Positions 47,729 through 58,020 of a stretch of DNA of 64,000 bases are shown here, piece after piece. Under the pieces are notes generated by a model. That model worked only from the letters and a program-made list of their open reading frames with translations, did no database searches and was not told the DNA's origin. This stretch comes from Aedes albopictus (lineage: Eukaryota; Arthropoda; Insecta; Diptera; Culicidae), in contig NW_026917432.1 of assembly GCF_035046485.1 (NCBI RefSeq), forward strand, positions 36,001 to 100,000, read 5' to 3'. The stretch's first letter is position 1; the number at the start of each line of letters is the position of its first letter. The translations under genes were made by a program, and so were the position numbers.

Positions 47729-49495
47729 CAGGGGATAGACAAAATGATCAGGACAGGCAAAATTTTCACTTACCAAAAATGTTCAAGTAGATGTCACTTT
47801 TCGAAAAGTACATCAAATATTCTCAAAATATTACTGTAAGTTCATCAACTAGTTGTGTATCAATGGTCCGAATTTGAAAAAGATCGGGCCCTTCTCCACG
47901 AAGTTATAAAGATTCTTGAAAAAGGTGTATTTATCCAATAGCCAACTTTGAGCTGTTATATCTCCGTTTTCAATGAACCAAATGCAATGAAATTTTGACC
48001 ATTAATGACTTATATAACGAGCTTTGAAAATCATATGACTTAATTCAAAATTCTTAACACGAGAGAAAACTATTAATTGATTGATTTAGCTATATTATAG
48101 AGACTTTCAGCCCTTGGCTGGTTGATGGAAATTATAACGGTTAGATTATTTTTCGAATAAGACACCAAATTATTCAAAAGATCAACATCGGTTCAAAATT
48201 CAAGATGCAAATCATAGTTCATTTGATTTCCCTCTAAATGACTTATCTATAAATGTGTTTTCAAGGAAAGTAACAACATAGCCGCCAATAAATTGAGAAA
48301 TTAATGGGATGCATACTAAAAATAGATCAATTTACTAAAAAATCGAGAAATAAAGGAAATCGCTATAACTTTGTCTCTTGTTGAAAATTGCAAGTTAAGT
48401 TAAACGTTTTTTAGAGTTCATTATATAAGTCATGAATGGTCAAAATTTCATTGAAATTAGTAAATTGAATCCGGAGATATAACAGCTCAAAGTTGGCTAT
48501 CGGATAATTATACCTTCACAGCAAAAAATTCTGAAAGTTACACCCAACCAACGTAAACAAATTTGACATTTAAGTTTCTATTCTATCTCACTGAATTTTA
48601 CATTAAGCAATTTCTTGTATGAAATGTTGAACACAAGCTTCATATTGAGAGCAATCTGTAAATTTTAAAACTGATGGAAAAATGTGTGCAATATGACGGG
48701 GTCCTTTTGTTCCAGGTGATATGATGTAACATTTTTTAACTGTGTTTTTCATGAATCTTCATAACTTCGTGAAGAATAGCCCGATTTTTTCCAAATTTGG
48801 GCCACTGATACACAATTAGTTGACGAACTTACAGTAAAAATTTGAGAAAATTCGATGCGGTAGTTGAACATAGAAATCCTATACATAGAGATGAGCGGAA
48901 GTTACATACGTCGATTCGGCAACGCTGTTTGTTTTGTTTACAACAGCTGCCAACACTTGCTACAAAGCTAGATGTTCAAACTTTGTGCGTGACTTCGTTG
49001 TGGTTCAAGTTGTTTTGTTTACATTTTCTAATTATGGTAGTATTTTTTTCAAAATTTTGTAGAAATAGCGAAGCAATCGAATAAATCTGAAATTCATTGC
49101 ATAAGTGTTAAGCTAATCATATCGGCAGAAGTGAAGCAAGAAGCAGCAATGGAAGTTTTTTCGACAAGTTCAGCAACAAAAGTGTCGTCATAAGCATGAG
49201 CTTTTGAAAGCAGAATTAATATTTTTTATCTTTTTACTAAACATACATATGCCGCCAATATCTCGATATTAAAAATAAATAATTTTAATTTATTTAGTTC
49301 CGATTGCAATACCGTTCAAACGACGCCTTCCTACGAACGATAAGCATGTTCATTTGGCTCACACTTTGACAGTTCTCTCTGCACGATTGGCTCACAATGG
49401 CCGCCTCCGCAGATCTCTATAATGTAGGATTACTAGTTGAACATATTTTGAAAAGTGAAAATTTTGCCTGTCCCAACCATTTTGTTTATCCCCTG
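47729..49495. mobile_element. CAGGGGATA-ended element with a nested element
   Basis: The ends CAGGGGATAGACAAAATG and CATTTTGTTTATCCCCTG are complements, flanked by TA (47727-47728 and 49496-49497). Inside, 47860-48500 mirrors itself: AACTTTGAGCTGTTATATCTC pairs with GAGATATAACAGCTCAAAGTT, and GTGTATCAATGGTCC near 47855 pairs with the region near 48800. A further element with GAGATGAGCGG / CCGCAGATCTC ends and TA flanks (about 48888-49418) interrupts the right arm. No transposase frame. Confidence 0.75.
48888..49418. mobile_element. Possible element nested in 47729-49495
   Basis: GAGATGAGCGGAAG on the left and the near complement ending CCGCAGATCTC on the right lie between TA dinucleotides. 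Removing it brings the mirrored flanks of the host element close together. The TIRs are short and imperfect, so the call is moderate. Confidence 0.5.
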
Positions 49496-49687
49496 TATGT
49501 GTGCATTATTATGAAATTGATAATGATAGTATAAACACAATCCTTGTAACTGGAACGTATTTAAAGACTATTTCAGAAATTATAATGCACGAATAAAATG
49601 AACTATTCTGATGATCTTTACCAATTTCTTTTAGTATACAGCATATCGTGCACCACATTTTTATATTCCCTTTCAATTGACGTGATA

Positions 49688-49881
49688 CACTCAATTCTGT
49701 TTTTACACGACTTTTTAACGCAATTTTATTTTGCAGGTTTTTCTCGAAGTTACGCTACTTTTTTTACGCTATTTTGGTCATTTGCGAAGGGCAAATCGCG
49801 TAAAAAAATCTCTTTGTTTTTTTTTGCGCGATTTCTCGGAGTTACGCGAACTTTTTTGCACCATAATAACAGAATTGAGTG
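49688..49881. mobile_element. MITE with CACTCAATTCTGTT ends
   Basis: CACTCAATTCTGTT and AACAGAATTGAGTG are perfect complements with TA on both sides (49686-49687, 49882-49883). The inner halves contain CGAAGTTACGC / GCGTAACTCCGAG-like mirrored stretches. 194 bp. Confidence 0.8.
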
Positions 49882-50804
49882 TATATTGAAAAACAGTCGA
49901 ACAACTTACTTCATAATCCAACTTTGCATTTGCACAAAGGTGTTTTAACAATTTCAACATTGTTTATCACTAAATACCAGATATCAATACCAACCTTTTC
50001 AGCTCATATTTACCAACAAGTTGCCTAAGAAAGGCCTACATCAAAACGTGGTAAAAATCAATCAAGCCAGTTCCACATTTTTTTTTCTAACATTAGGTTT
50101 AACTACCACATAGTTTCTTGACATTTCTGAACACATTCTGAACAATTTTAGCATCAAAAACTCAAAAGCTCATGATGATGGTTTTTGATCAAATATTTCA
50201 ATGAAAATTACTTTATATGTCGATAAACAACTTTTCTCATCAATACATTATGCTAGAAATAACATACTTTATTTGTGAGGTTTTTTCCACAATGTTACTT
50301 TGTGAAACTTCAATTTTTAATGCTTTAAGCTGACCGAGCCCAAAGCTGGTATTGTTTGCTTCGTTGGAATGTTTACTGTAAGAGCTAGTATAAACTTACT
50401 TAGATATTGGGATCAAATTAAAATAGCAGTAAATAGTTAGTGTATTTATAATTTCTGAAACAGTCTATAATTCGGTTTGTCGTGAAACAATAATCAGAAC
50501 AGTCTCACCGAAAACCGTCCGAAAAAGTGCTGCCACACGATGGAAACGTATTCGCAACTGATTGCGCTAACTCTTCGTTTCGTTCGTTTGCGAATACAAT
50601 TCAAATCTTTTTTCTCATTCTTTTTATAATTCACTTATAAAACCGTACGCAAATCAAGAGAAATGGGGCAATGTGGGATTAATGTTCACTTATTTTTTCC
50701 ACGCAGTAGTGCATTATAAATTTTATAGGGTAAAAAATATAATTTGGACATGTATGTTACGGTGTCTGTGACAAAAATATTATCAATAAAAATCAGTATC
50801 GCTG

Positions 50805-51049
50805 AGTCACCCACCAAATTACAGCTAAGGGTGCCCTCTTTCATTTGAGGCTGAGAGCGAAATGTTCTGTCTGGGGGTCTAGAACAATTTTTACTTTTTT
50901 CGTGATTACTAGAACAAATTTCGGAAAAACACTCATTTTTTGGGTACATTTTACCCAAAATTTGTATGGGAAAATGACCCCCGATAAAACATTTCGCTCT
51001 TAGCACCAAATGAAACCATGGACCCTTAGCTTTCATTTGGTGGGTGACT
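50805..51049. mobile_element. MITE with AGTCACCCACCAAAT ends
   Basis: AGTCACCCACCAAAT...AGCTAAGGGT at the left and ACCCTTAGCTTTCATTTGGTGGGTGACT at the right are near-complements. Inner GAGCGAAATGTTCTGTC / AAAACATTTCGCTC also mirror. It directly abuts the next element at 51051. Confidence 0.75.
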
Positions 51050-51050
51050 T

Positions 51051-52083
51051 CCCAAGTAACCACAAGCGTTCTATCATTGCACGAATTAGACTGAATATCA
51101 ACCTTTGCAATGATAAATGCAGTAATTCCACACTTGTCATGCAATAATCCTTTAGATGGGCATTATCAATGTAATGATGTTTCTTTACATTAGAGTGCAT
51201 TAAAGGGTGATATATGATAATTCAATAATTTAACACTGCAAAAACTGAATAAATGCTATATACAAACTAGAAAAGGTTGCTCTAACAATACAATTATAAA
51301 AGCATGACTTTAATGGTAAACAAACGAAATCTAGAAAAACTTTACGGTCAACTCTAGCGGTCTCAACGCTTCTGGTTCGACTTCCGACCAACTTAATCCC
51401 CGTCTGAACGATCGACGATTTTATTCTGCAAAAGCGTTTTAGAGATGACCTTTCTGTTGACTTTTCTGTTGACTGCTATCACATGCCAATAATGATGGAA
51501 ACCATAATTTGCATAATAAGCAGTGTGCGACGGGTGTTTTAGTTTTTTTTATATCAGAATGTGATTACAGGGATCTATTACACATGACATAGTCGTTTTG
51601 CCCTCTACTGCAATGATTGAGACAGAAGAACAGTTTCCGTTTAGTTAATGAAATATCTGTTGTTATCACTGCAGCAGAAACAGTCCAAGGCACCAGCACG
51701 TATGGAACTCATCTAGCGGTCTTCGGCACTTCTAGTTCGACTGCCGACCCGGCAACAAAAAAAATAATGCTTACAACATTCATGTGTGGGGGCATTAGTA
51801 CCGTCGATAACAAAACGGTGCTAAAAATAGATTTTTGTTTTGGTTTTTCATGTTGCACGTATTAAGGATGTGCAAATGCAAATGTGCAGCACGTGCATTT
51901 ATGTTACTTTAGCAATGGCTGTCAACGAGCTGCAATAAGTGGCACTAATTTGATTTTAGTGGGGCCCTTTACGACTTTAATATTGCTTCAATGAGATGTT
52001 TAAAGTAATGCAGCATTATATTCACATTCTAAATATCACTACATGGCAAAATTGATGCACTTCGGGCTTCGTGGTTACTTGGG
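51051..52083 (+). mobile_element. CCCAAGTAACCAC element, copy 1 (inverted partner 55969-57056)
   Basis: The ends CCCAAGTAACCAC and GTGGTTACTTGGG are perfect complements. The whole body matches 55969-57056 in opposite orientation, for example ATTAGACTGAATATCAACCT, TAATGATGGAAACC and the end region TGCACTTCGGGCTTCGTGG. Two tRNA-like B-boxes occur inside: GGTTCGACTTCC near 51376 and AGTTCGACTGCC near 51735, each after CTCTAGCGGTC or ATCTAGCGGTC. No transposase frame. No clear target duplication. Confidence 0.8.
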
Positions 52084-52595
52084 TATATTTACTCGATTTC
52101 AACAAAACCTGTATTATTTACCAAAATAAATGCCTATCGCAAGAAAATATTTGTTAATTTATGCTACTTTCATAATTCAACAGTATTCATGGCTAAACAT
52201 TGAGATTATAGCACTGTACAAATTATATATACCTGAGGGTGTCCAAAACATATATTCGGTGTACAAAATGCAATTCTAATAGGCGATTGGCAATAGCCTA
52301 AAATGCTTTCGTTAAGGTATCTGTCACCAGGAACGCAAAGTACAGACATATTATATGCGTCACTTTGCCAGTTGCCAATTTTTCCAACGTTGTCCTCAGC
52401 CGGTCCAAAATACATGAATTACCCTACTTCTTTTACTACCGTGCTCAGAGATGTACTATCCTCAGTGTAACAAAAATACACCACTAACGCTATTCATCTC
52501 AGCGGGATCCCATCTCTTTTAAGGGGATTCGCCATTAAGGATAGACTTGTTAGAATCCCAAAATAGCCGCCACAATGGCCAACTTTGGCCCCTAC

Positions 52596-52995
52596 CAGGG
52601 ATGGGAACACTCACTTGCAAAGAGTTACACTCACTTGCTATTTTCTCAGCTCAGAAGCATGCAATCACGAAATGATGTATGGACGACTTTTGCCTTGTGG
52701 TTTTGTCTAAAACTTTGCCGAATGGAGTAGGGGTCGTACACGAATCCCAACGTCGTGACAAAGCTGTGAAAGCAACTCTCCACGAGGTGAGTGTAATTTA
52801 CATTCACCTCGTGGAGAGTTGCCTTCGAAGCTCCCTCACGACTTCGGTATGCGTGTGCGACCCCTACTCCATTCGGCAAAGTTTTAGACAAAACCACAAA
52901 GCAAAAGTCGTCCATACATCGTTTCTTGATTGCCCGCTTCTGAGCTGAGAAAACTTCAAGTGAGTGTAACTCTTTGCAAGTGAGTGTTCCCATCC
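52596..52995. mobile_element. Foldback element, 11-bp direct repeat at its ends
   Basis: A nearly perfect 400-bp palindrome. GGATGGGAACACTCACTTGC at the left pairs with the right end, and the centre closes at CACGAGGTGAGTGTAA / TTACATTCACCTCGTG. The flanks share the direct repeat TTGGCCCCTAC (52585-52595 and 52996-53006), a target duplication. The plus and minus frames of 89-115 codons are mirror translations of the arms and not genes. Confidence 0.85.
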
Positions 52996-53479
52996 TTGGC
53001 CCCTACTCACGATTTCGAGCGCACAAATTTCTTCGTAAACAAAACCAGTGGACTTGAAGCTTATTACAGGTGAGCAAGAACAGAATTATTAAATGCACTG
53101 TTGTTTGAAGTTTGCTTCTTGAGATTTGTGCGTCTGAAGTTCCGAAGCACTGTTGAAACGGGATTTCAAGACGTTTGTCCTTAAGATTCGGTTGGGTGCA
53201 AATATGTTGGGCAGACATGAATCGGTTAGCTCGCTGAGCACTGGACCACACAAAAGTGTAGTGAGAGCACTTCAAAATTCACCTCAGTGAATGCGCAAAA
53301 AATCACCCCAATGCTACAATATCATTAACTATGTCAATTCTAACGTTTGATTGCTCTAACATTCATGCACACAACAGAAACACGTGTTTAGATGAACAAA
53401 TTGAGATTTAAAGAGCCCATACTCGATAATCTCTTAATTTACTTTATCGTTGACTCGACAAAATTCATCCACTAAACCT

Positions 53480-53739
53480 CCCAAGTAACCACAGTGCTGA
53501 AGCTTTATTGCATGCAGATATAAGGTGTATCATTGCTTTGCATGAACACTTAAGGTTGATTAAAGTGGAAATGGCAATTATGCGACTGATTCAAGATTAT
53601 ACCAGTATAATCGTAAGTTGATTCTATAATTGCCCATTTCCACTTTAAATCAATTTCAAGTTTGCATGTAATGTAATGATGGCTTTAAATACACCGTATA
53701 TCAGCATGCAATAAGGCTTCAGCTCCGTGGTTACTTGGG
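53480..53739. mobile_element. Short CCCAAGTAACCAC MITE
   Basis: Same termini as 51051-52083 (CCCAAGTAACCAC / GTGGTTACTTGGG), but only 260 bp long with a different, mirrored body (AAAGTGGAAATGGCAATTAT against ATAATTGCCCATTTCCACTTT). Confidence 0.8.
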
Positions 53740-54640
53740 CTGGTTTGAGTTTCTTTCTCTTGCTCGAACCAGCAGTGTAGAAGTTCACCGTTTCGAGTAG
53801 TTGGCCGTCTGAACGACCCTCGCTTGCCTCAACGTTCTTTGGTCCTTCTCGAAGCAGATTTTGCCAATAGGGCCGGAGTAGTTGCTTCGAACGAGTTGGC
53901 ACCATCAGAAAGAGTAACCACATTAGATTGCCTTCTTACAGCGTGGCTCCAGCCATTTTCAACTTACACACGCGTCCATGGACGATGCGTCAAACTCCAT
54001 TAGATGCGTCAGTGCAAGTCTCCGCCTTCCAAAATGCGCAAACAAGCATAATGCTTCTGGACGATTGTTTGGTTCGCATCGGAGTCCTTCGCACGCGTAG
54101 CTAGTCTCCAAGCTAGTCGTTAGCACCTTTTCACGGACGATTTCGAATATACCTAGTGTTGCCTTGCTAATCGGCCAATCCAGTCAATAACTTTGTCAAC
54201 AAGCGGCACAAATGTCCCAAATGGAGGATAACGTGCCTCTGAAGCCGGCCTTCTGATCCTCACAGAATGCTCTGCCTACCACATCCTTTTTGGTAACCTT
54301 TTGGATGCTGGGTTTGTCGTTCATTTTCTCCGCCATTCTCGAATGCTTGCAAATCTTTCTCGTGCATGTTCTAATTCAGGTGTCCGAAGAAGATCACCAA
54401 TCTGATGAGTGTTTTGTTCCTGTATACAGCAATGGGTAATTTTAGTGTATTTTCAGCCCCAACAAGAGGCACAATAGATGTCCACTGCTTACACATTTCT
54501 CCATATGAATTGTTCATTATGCTAAATCTACTGAGTCTGAAATGGTACCGAGTGAAATGCAATTGACGAAGCATCTCGTAGAGTTTCTCCAGTGTAGCGT
54601 AGCATGATTGCCGCAAATTTAATTCACGTTAGATGTGTTG
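53740..54640 (-). pseudogene. Decayed coding-like block, family unknown
   Basis: Composition is less AT-rich than the flanks. On the minus strand several frames read like protein with few stops: from 54616, an 81-codon stretch with CYATLEKLYEMLRQLHFTRY; about 54320-54200, a frame including VTKKDVVGRAFCEDQKAGF; about 54110-53930, one including LCLFAHFGRRRLALTHLMEF; then 53923-53645. Frameshifts and stops separate them. A piece at 54206-54257 has a relative at 1033-1084, so this is a repeated or transposed sequence. I cannot name it. Confidence 0.4.
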
Positions 54641-54980
54641 CTTACTAGTGTAGCGAGTGACGAACGTTTTTCGATGGATGTTGCTTTTTTTGTAACCATT
54701 TCGTTGCATTTTAATGTTCGGTGATCACAGCATGTAAGTTATTTATACTTGTTTTTATTTTATCGTTAATCTTGTTTCATTTCTCGTTCACACCGATTAT
54801 TTTAGTTATGTTCATTTCTCTTTTATAACAAAAATACTTCTACTTTCTTATTCCCATTACCTTCTTTCAAGAAATTCAGTATCCTAGAGCAACTTCCAAC
54901 TTATTCATAATAACTAACCTTTTTGCCAATTTTACTGTAGAATATTCTAAAATTTGACATCACACCTATCTCCTTCCCAG

Positions 54981-55405
54981 CAGGACAACAGAGTACTGTC
55001 ACGGCAGCGTCTTCATCTCAGCTTACACCGCTGCGAATGCCACCACCCACTAGTGGTGGTATCAATGAACCGCAAGAATGTCCCTACTGTCGAAGAACTT
55101 TCTCTTGCTACTACTCACTCAAGCGACACTTTCAAGACAAACACGAACAATCCGACACGCTGTACGTATGTGAATTCTGCCACCGCCGGTATCGGACGAA
55201 AAACTCCCTGACGACGCACAAAAGCCTCCAGCATCGGGGCTCGAGTGGTATGCTGAAACGACTGCTCAAAACATCGGCCATCAAGAACGTACTGGGCGGT
55301 GCAGGACCCAACAACAACTCAGGTATTCATGGAGCCAGCCATCCGCGGCCCCATCTGTTCGATTTCGCCGCAGAGCTGGGCCAACCTCCGCCAGGTATAC
55401 AGTAA
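54981..55405 (+). CDS. br: broad alternative last exon 4: C2H2 zinc-finger pair (Z3-like)
   Basis: Acceptor CTATCTCCTTCCCAG, phase 1, directly followed by a second CAG, so splicing could start at 54981 or 54984 (NAGNAG). Both keep frame: 600 or 599 aa with the core. After a Ser/Thr/Pro leader come finger 1 CPYCRRTFSCYYSLKRHFQDKH and finger 2 CEFCHRRYRTKNSLTTHKSLQH, then RGSSGMLKRLLKTSAIKNVLG and an end PPPGIQ. I assign Z3 from memory of this sequence. The stop codon (55403-55405) follows a possible donor (CCAG|GTATAC at 55395), so a longer spliced form cannot be excluded. Confidence 0.9.
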
Positions 55406-55968
55406 AATTATCTCCTTTTCTCCCACCCAAGGAGAAAAGAGGTACAAGAAGCAACATACGCAGCTAAGTCATCCATTTTTAGTGTATACAATATTCAGTA
55501 AGTATAATTGGAAGTTGTCCAACGTCTAAGGAGTTGTCAAATCACACGCGCGATCAATGATCGTCAACTACCAGCATATCTATGATTTTCCTTCCCTTTT
55601 TATCGACAGCTTATTTCTTATCCTTTCAAAACGGAAGAAATCAAAGGAGCATATCTTAAGTAATCCTTGGAGTGTGAAATGGCGAATGTGCAATATTATA
55701 AATTGATCAAATCAAAATCACATTTTAAGTTGTAACAAAATTCAGTCCTTAGGATATATTTTCTTACTCTTTGTCTGTTATTATGACTGTGTGTCAAATA
55801 TCCAAACACTAGCAACGTATGTGAAAAAAACAAGCAAAAATATTAGTAGAAAAATCATATCTTCTCCGTCGTGGGAACGGTTCACAATAATTAACATGAT
55901 AAGTAGTAGGTAGTGATCATACATTCCATCCCAGAAAGAAACATAGATTACTTTACTACCCAAGTAAC
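55406..55968 (+). other. br: Probable 3' UTR of the fourth isoform
   Basis: No coding frame; ordinary AT-rich sequence up to the transposon at 55969. Confidence 0.5.
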
Positions 55969-57056
55969 CACGAAGCCGTATATAAGTGCATCAATTTTGC
56001 CCTATATTTATATTTAAAATTGTGAATATAATGCTGCATTGCTTTAAACCCCTCATTGAAGCAATATTAAAGTCGAAAAGGGCCCCACTAAAATCAAATA
56101 AGTGCCACATATTGCAGCACGCTGACAGCCATTGCTAAAGTAACATAAATGCATGTGCTGTATATTTGCATTTGCACATGCTTAATACGTGCAACACGAA
56201 AAACCAAAACAAAAATCTATTTTTAGCACCGTTTTGTTATCGACGGTACTGATGCCCCCCACACATGACTGTTTTAACCATTATTTTTTTGTCGCCGGGT
56301 CGGGAGTCGAACCAGAAGTGTTGAAGACCGCTAGATGAGTTCCATCGCGCTTGTTGCCTTGGACCGTTTCTGCTGCAGTGATAACAACAGATTTTCCATT
56401 AACTAAAAGGAAACTGATCTTCTGTCTCAATCATTGCAGTAGAAGGCAAAACGACTATGTCATATGTAATAGAATACAGTAATTCATTATATTCTGATAA
56501 ATAAATAATGCATTTTAGAAGATATTTAATCAATATAAGAAAACTAAAACGACGATTAAAACACCCTTCGCACACTGCTCATATGCTAATTGTGATTTCC
56601 ATCATTATTGGCATATGATAGCAGCCTACAGAAAAGAGAAAAGGTCATCTCTAAAAAGGTTTTGCTGTCGTCGATCGATGGCTCAAATGGGGATTAAGTT
56701 GGTCGGGAGTCGAACCAGAAATGTTGAATACTGATGGAGCTGACCGTAAAGTTGTTCAATCTTCTTGATTTGATTTGTTTACCATTAGAGTCAAGCTTTT
56801 ATAATTGTATTGTTAGAGCAAACTTTGCTAGTTTGTACATTGCATTTATTCAGTTTTTGCAGTGTTGAATTATTGAATTATCTTATATCACCTTTTAATG
56901 AACCCTAATGTAAAGAAAAATGCAATGCATCATTACATTGATAATGCCAATCTAAAGGATTATTGCATGACAAACGTGGAATTACTGCATTTCGCATTGC
57001 AAATGTTGATATTCAGTCTAATTCGTGCAATGATATAATGCTTGTGGTTACTTGGG
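55969..57056 (-). mobile_element. CCCAAGTAACCAC element, copy 2
   Basis: Same termini and body as 51051-52083 in the opposite orientation, 1088 bp. The tRNA-like boxes are present on the minus strand (GGTTCGACTCCCGACC near 56300 and again near 56715). Confidence 0.8.
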
Positions 57057-57236
57057 ATATGCTTACCTTTAGAACACGTCCCACAAGGAATCCACAGAAC
57101 AGATATCGAGATATCTCTCCTTGAACAAATTTATTGTTTCAAGATACGCAATTGTCACCCGGATAAATTTGATCAGATTTCCTTGCAGAAATTAAAAAAT
57201 ACATCCAACCATATACCACAGACAAATTGAATCGCC

Positions 57237-57475
57237 GACCTCAGCTAAGGGATTGCCGAGAATCCGATAATTATTTTCAAGTTTTACACCGAGATGTCGT
57301 CAAAACTTTTTCCATATCTCGGTAATCCAACTTTTCACCGAGATCTCGGCAAAGTTCACCGAGACTCGGTAATGATTTACCGAAATCTCGGTAAAAACAA
57401 AATCAGTAAATACTTTACCGAGGCATCAGCTGTTGAATTCTCGGCAAACCGTTTATCGAGATCAATTTCTGAATT
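57237..57475. repeat. TTACCGAGATCTCGG-type repeats
   Basis: The self-complementary motif CCGAGATCTCGG or variants, each followed by TAA or CAA, recurs about ten times. A weaker trace of the same motif lies near 61500 (CTTCGGTAATCGATTTTACTG). It explains the 108-codon frame at 57294-57620. Confidence 0.65.
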
Positions 57476-57544
57476 GAACCCGATAGCGGTCGCATCGTGT
57501 ACGCTGTACGTGTACGCTGAGTACTGGATCCCTGATATATGTAC

Positions 57545-57798
57545 CACAGACAAACAGACGTCTTACTCTACTCACTTCTCATCGTCATCCTTTTTAACGG
57601 TTAGTTCAAATATTTTGTAGTTCGTAAATAGCTCGGTCACGGCGCTCGCATCGTTTTTGCTCCTGTTTGACGTTTGCTTACTACCGCCACCTACTGAGTG
57701 GTTTGCGTACCACAGCCTGATTACCTTTTTCCGATTTTGTTTTCGTGACGATGATTTTTATCGCAATTTGTCCCAAAAGATACGTCTGTTTGTATGTG
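57545..57798. mobile_element. CACAGAC-ended MITE, complete, 7-bp TSD
   Basis: It begins CACAGACAAACAGACG and ends CGTCTGTTTGTATGTG. A perfect 7-bp direct repeat, TATGTAC, flanks it (57538-57544 and 57799-57805). The body matches 22451-22703 (GGCGCTCGCAT, TGTTTGACGTTTGCTTACTACCGCCACCTA). Confidence 0.85.
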
Positions 57799-57816
57799 TA
57801 TGTACTGTATGGCAAG

Positions 57817-58020
57817 CAGGCCCGGATTGAGGATTGTGGGGCCTGGGGCCCTTGCGGATGTGGGAGCTCCTTGAAGCTATAAAAGCGATGAGCAAAAAAT
57901 GTTTCGTTGTTTTCAAACAGTATTTGAGCAATCTGCAACAAAGTTAATGTGTAGTAACAAAAAAACGTTTTTTTTTGTATATTGTGGGGGCCCGGACTCT
58001 TCCCCCTACATCCGGCCCTG
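57817..58020. mobile_element. hAT-like MITE with CAGGCCCGGAT ends
   Basis: The left end CAGGCCCGGATTGA and right end TACATCCGGCCCTG are near-complements; CAGGSCCGGAT termini are typical of hAT MITEs. The flanking 8 bp ATGGCAAG / ATGACAAC agree at six positions, a possible 8-bp duplication. G-rich blocks (GTGGGGCCTGGGGCCC, GTGGGGGCCCGG) lie just inside the ends. Confidence 0.7.

Noticed and set aside
52646..52993. 115-codon minus frame and its 89-codon plus partner
   Set aside because: They are nearly the same protein read from the two arms of a palindrome.
57294..57620. 108-codon frame
   Set aside because: Half is translation of CCGAGATCTCGG repeats and the rest runs into a MITE.
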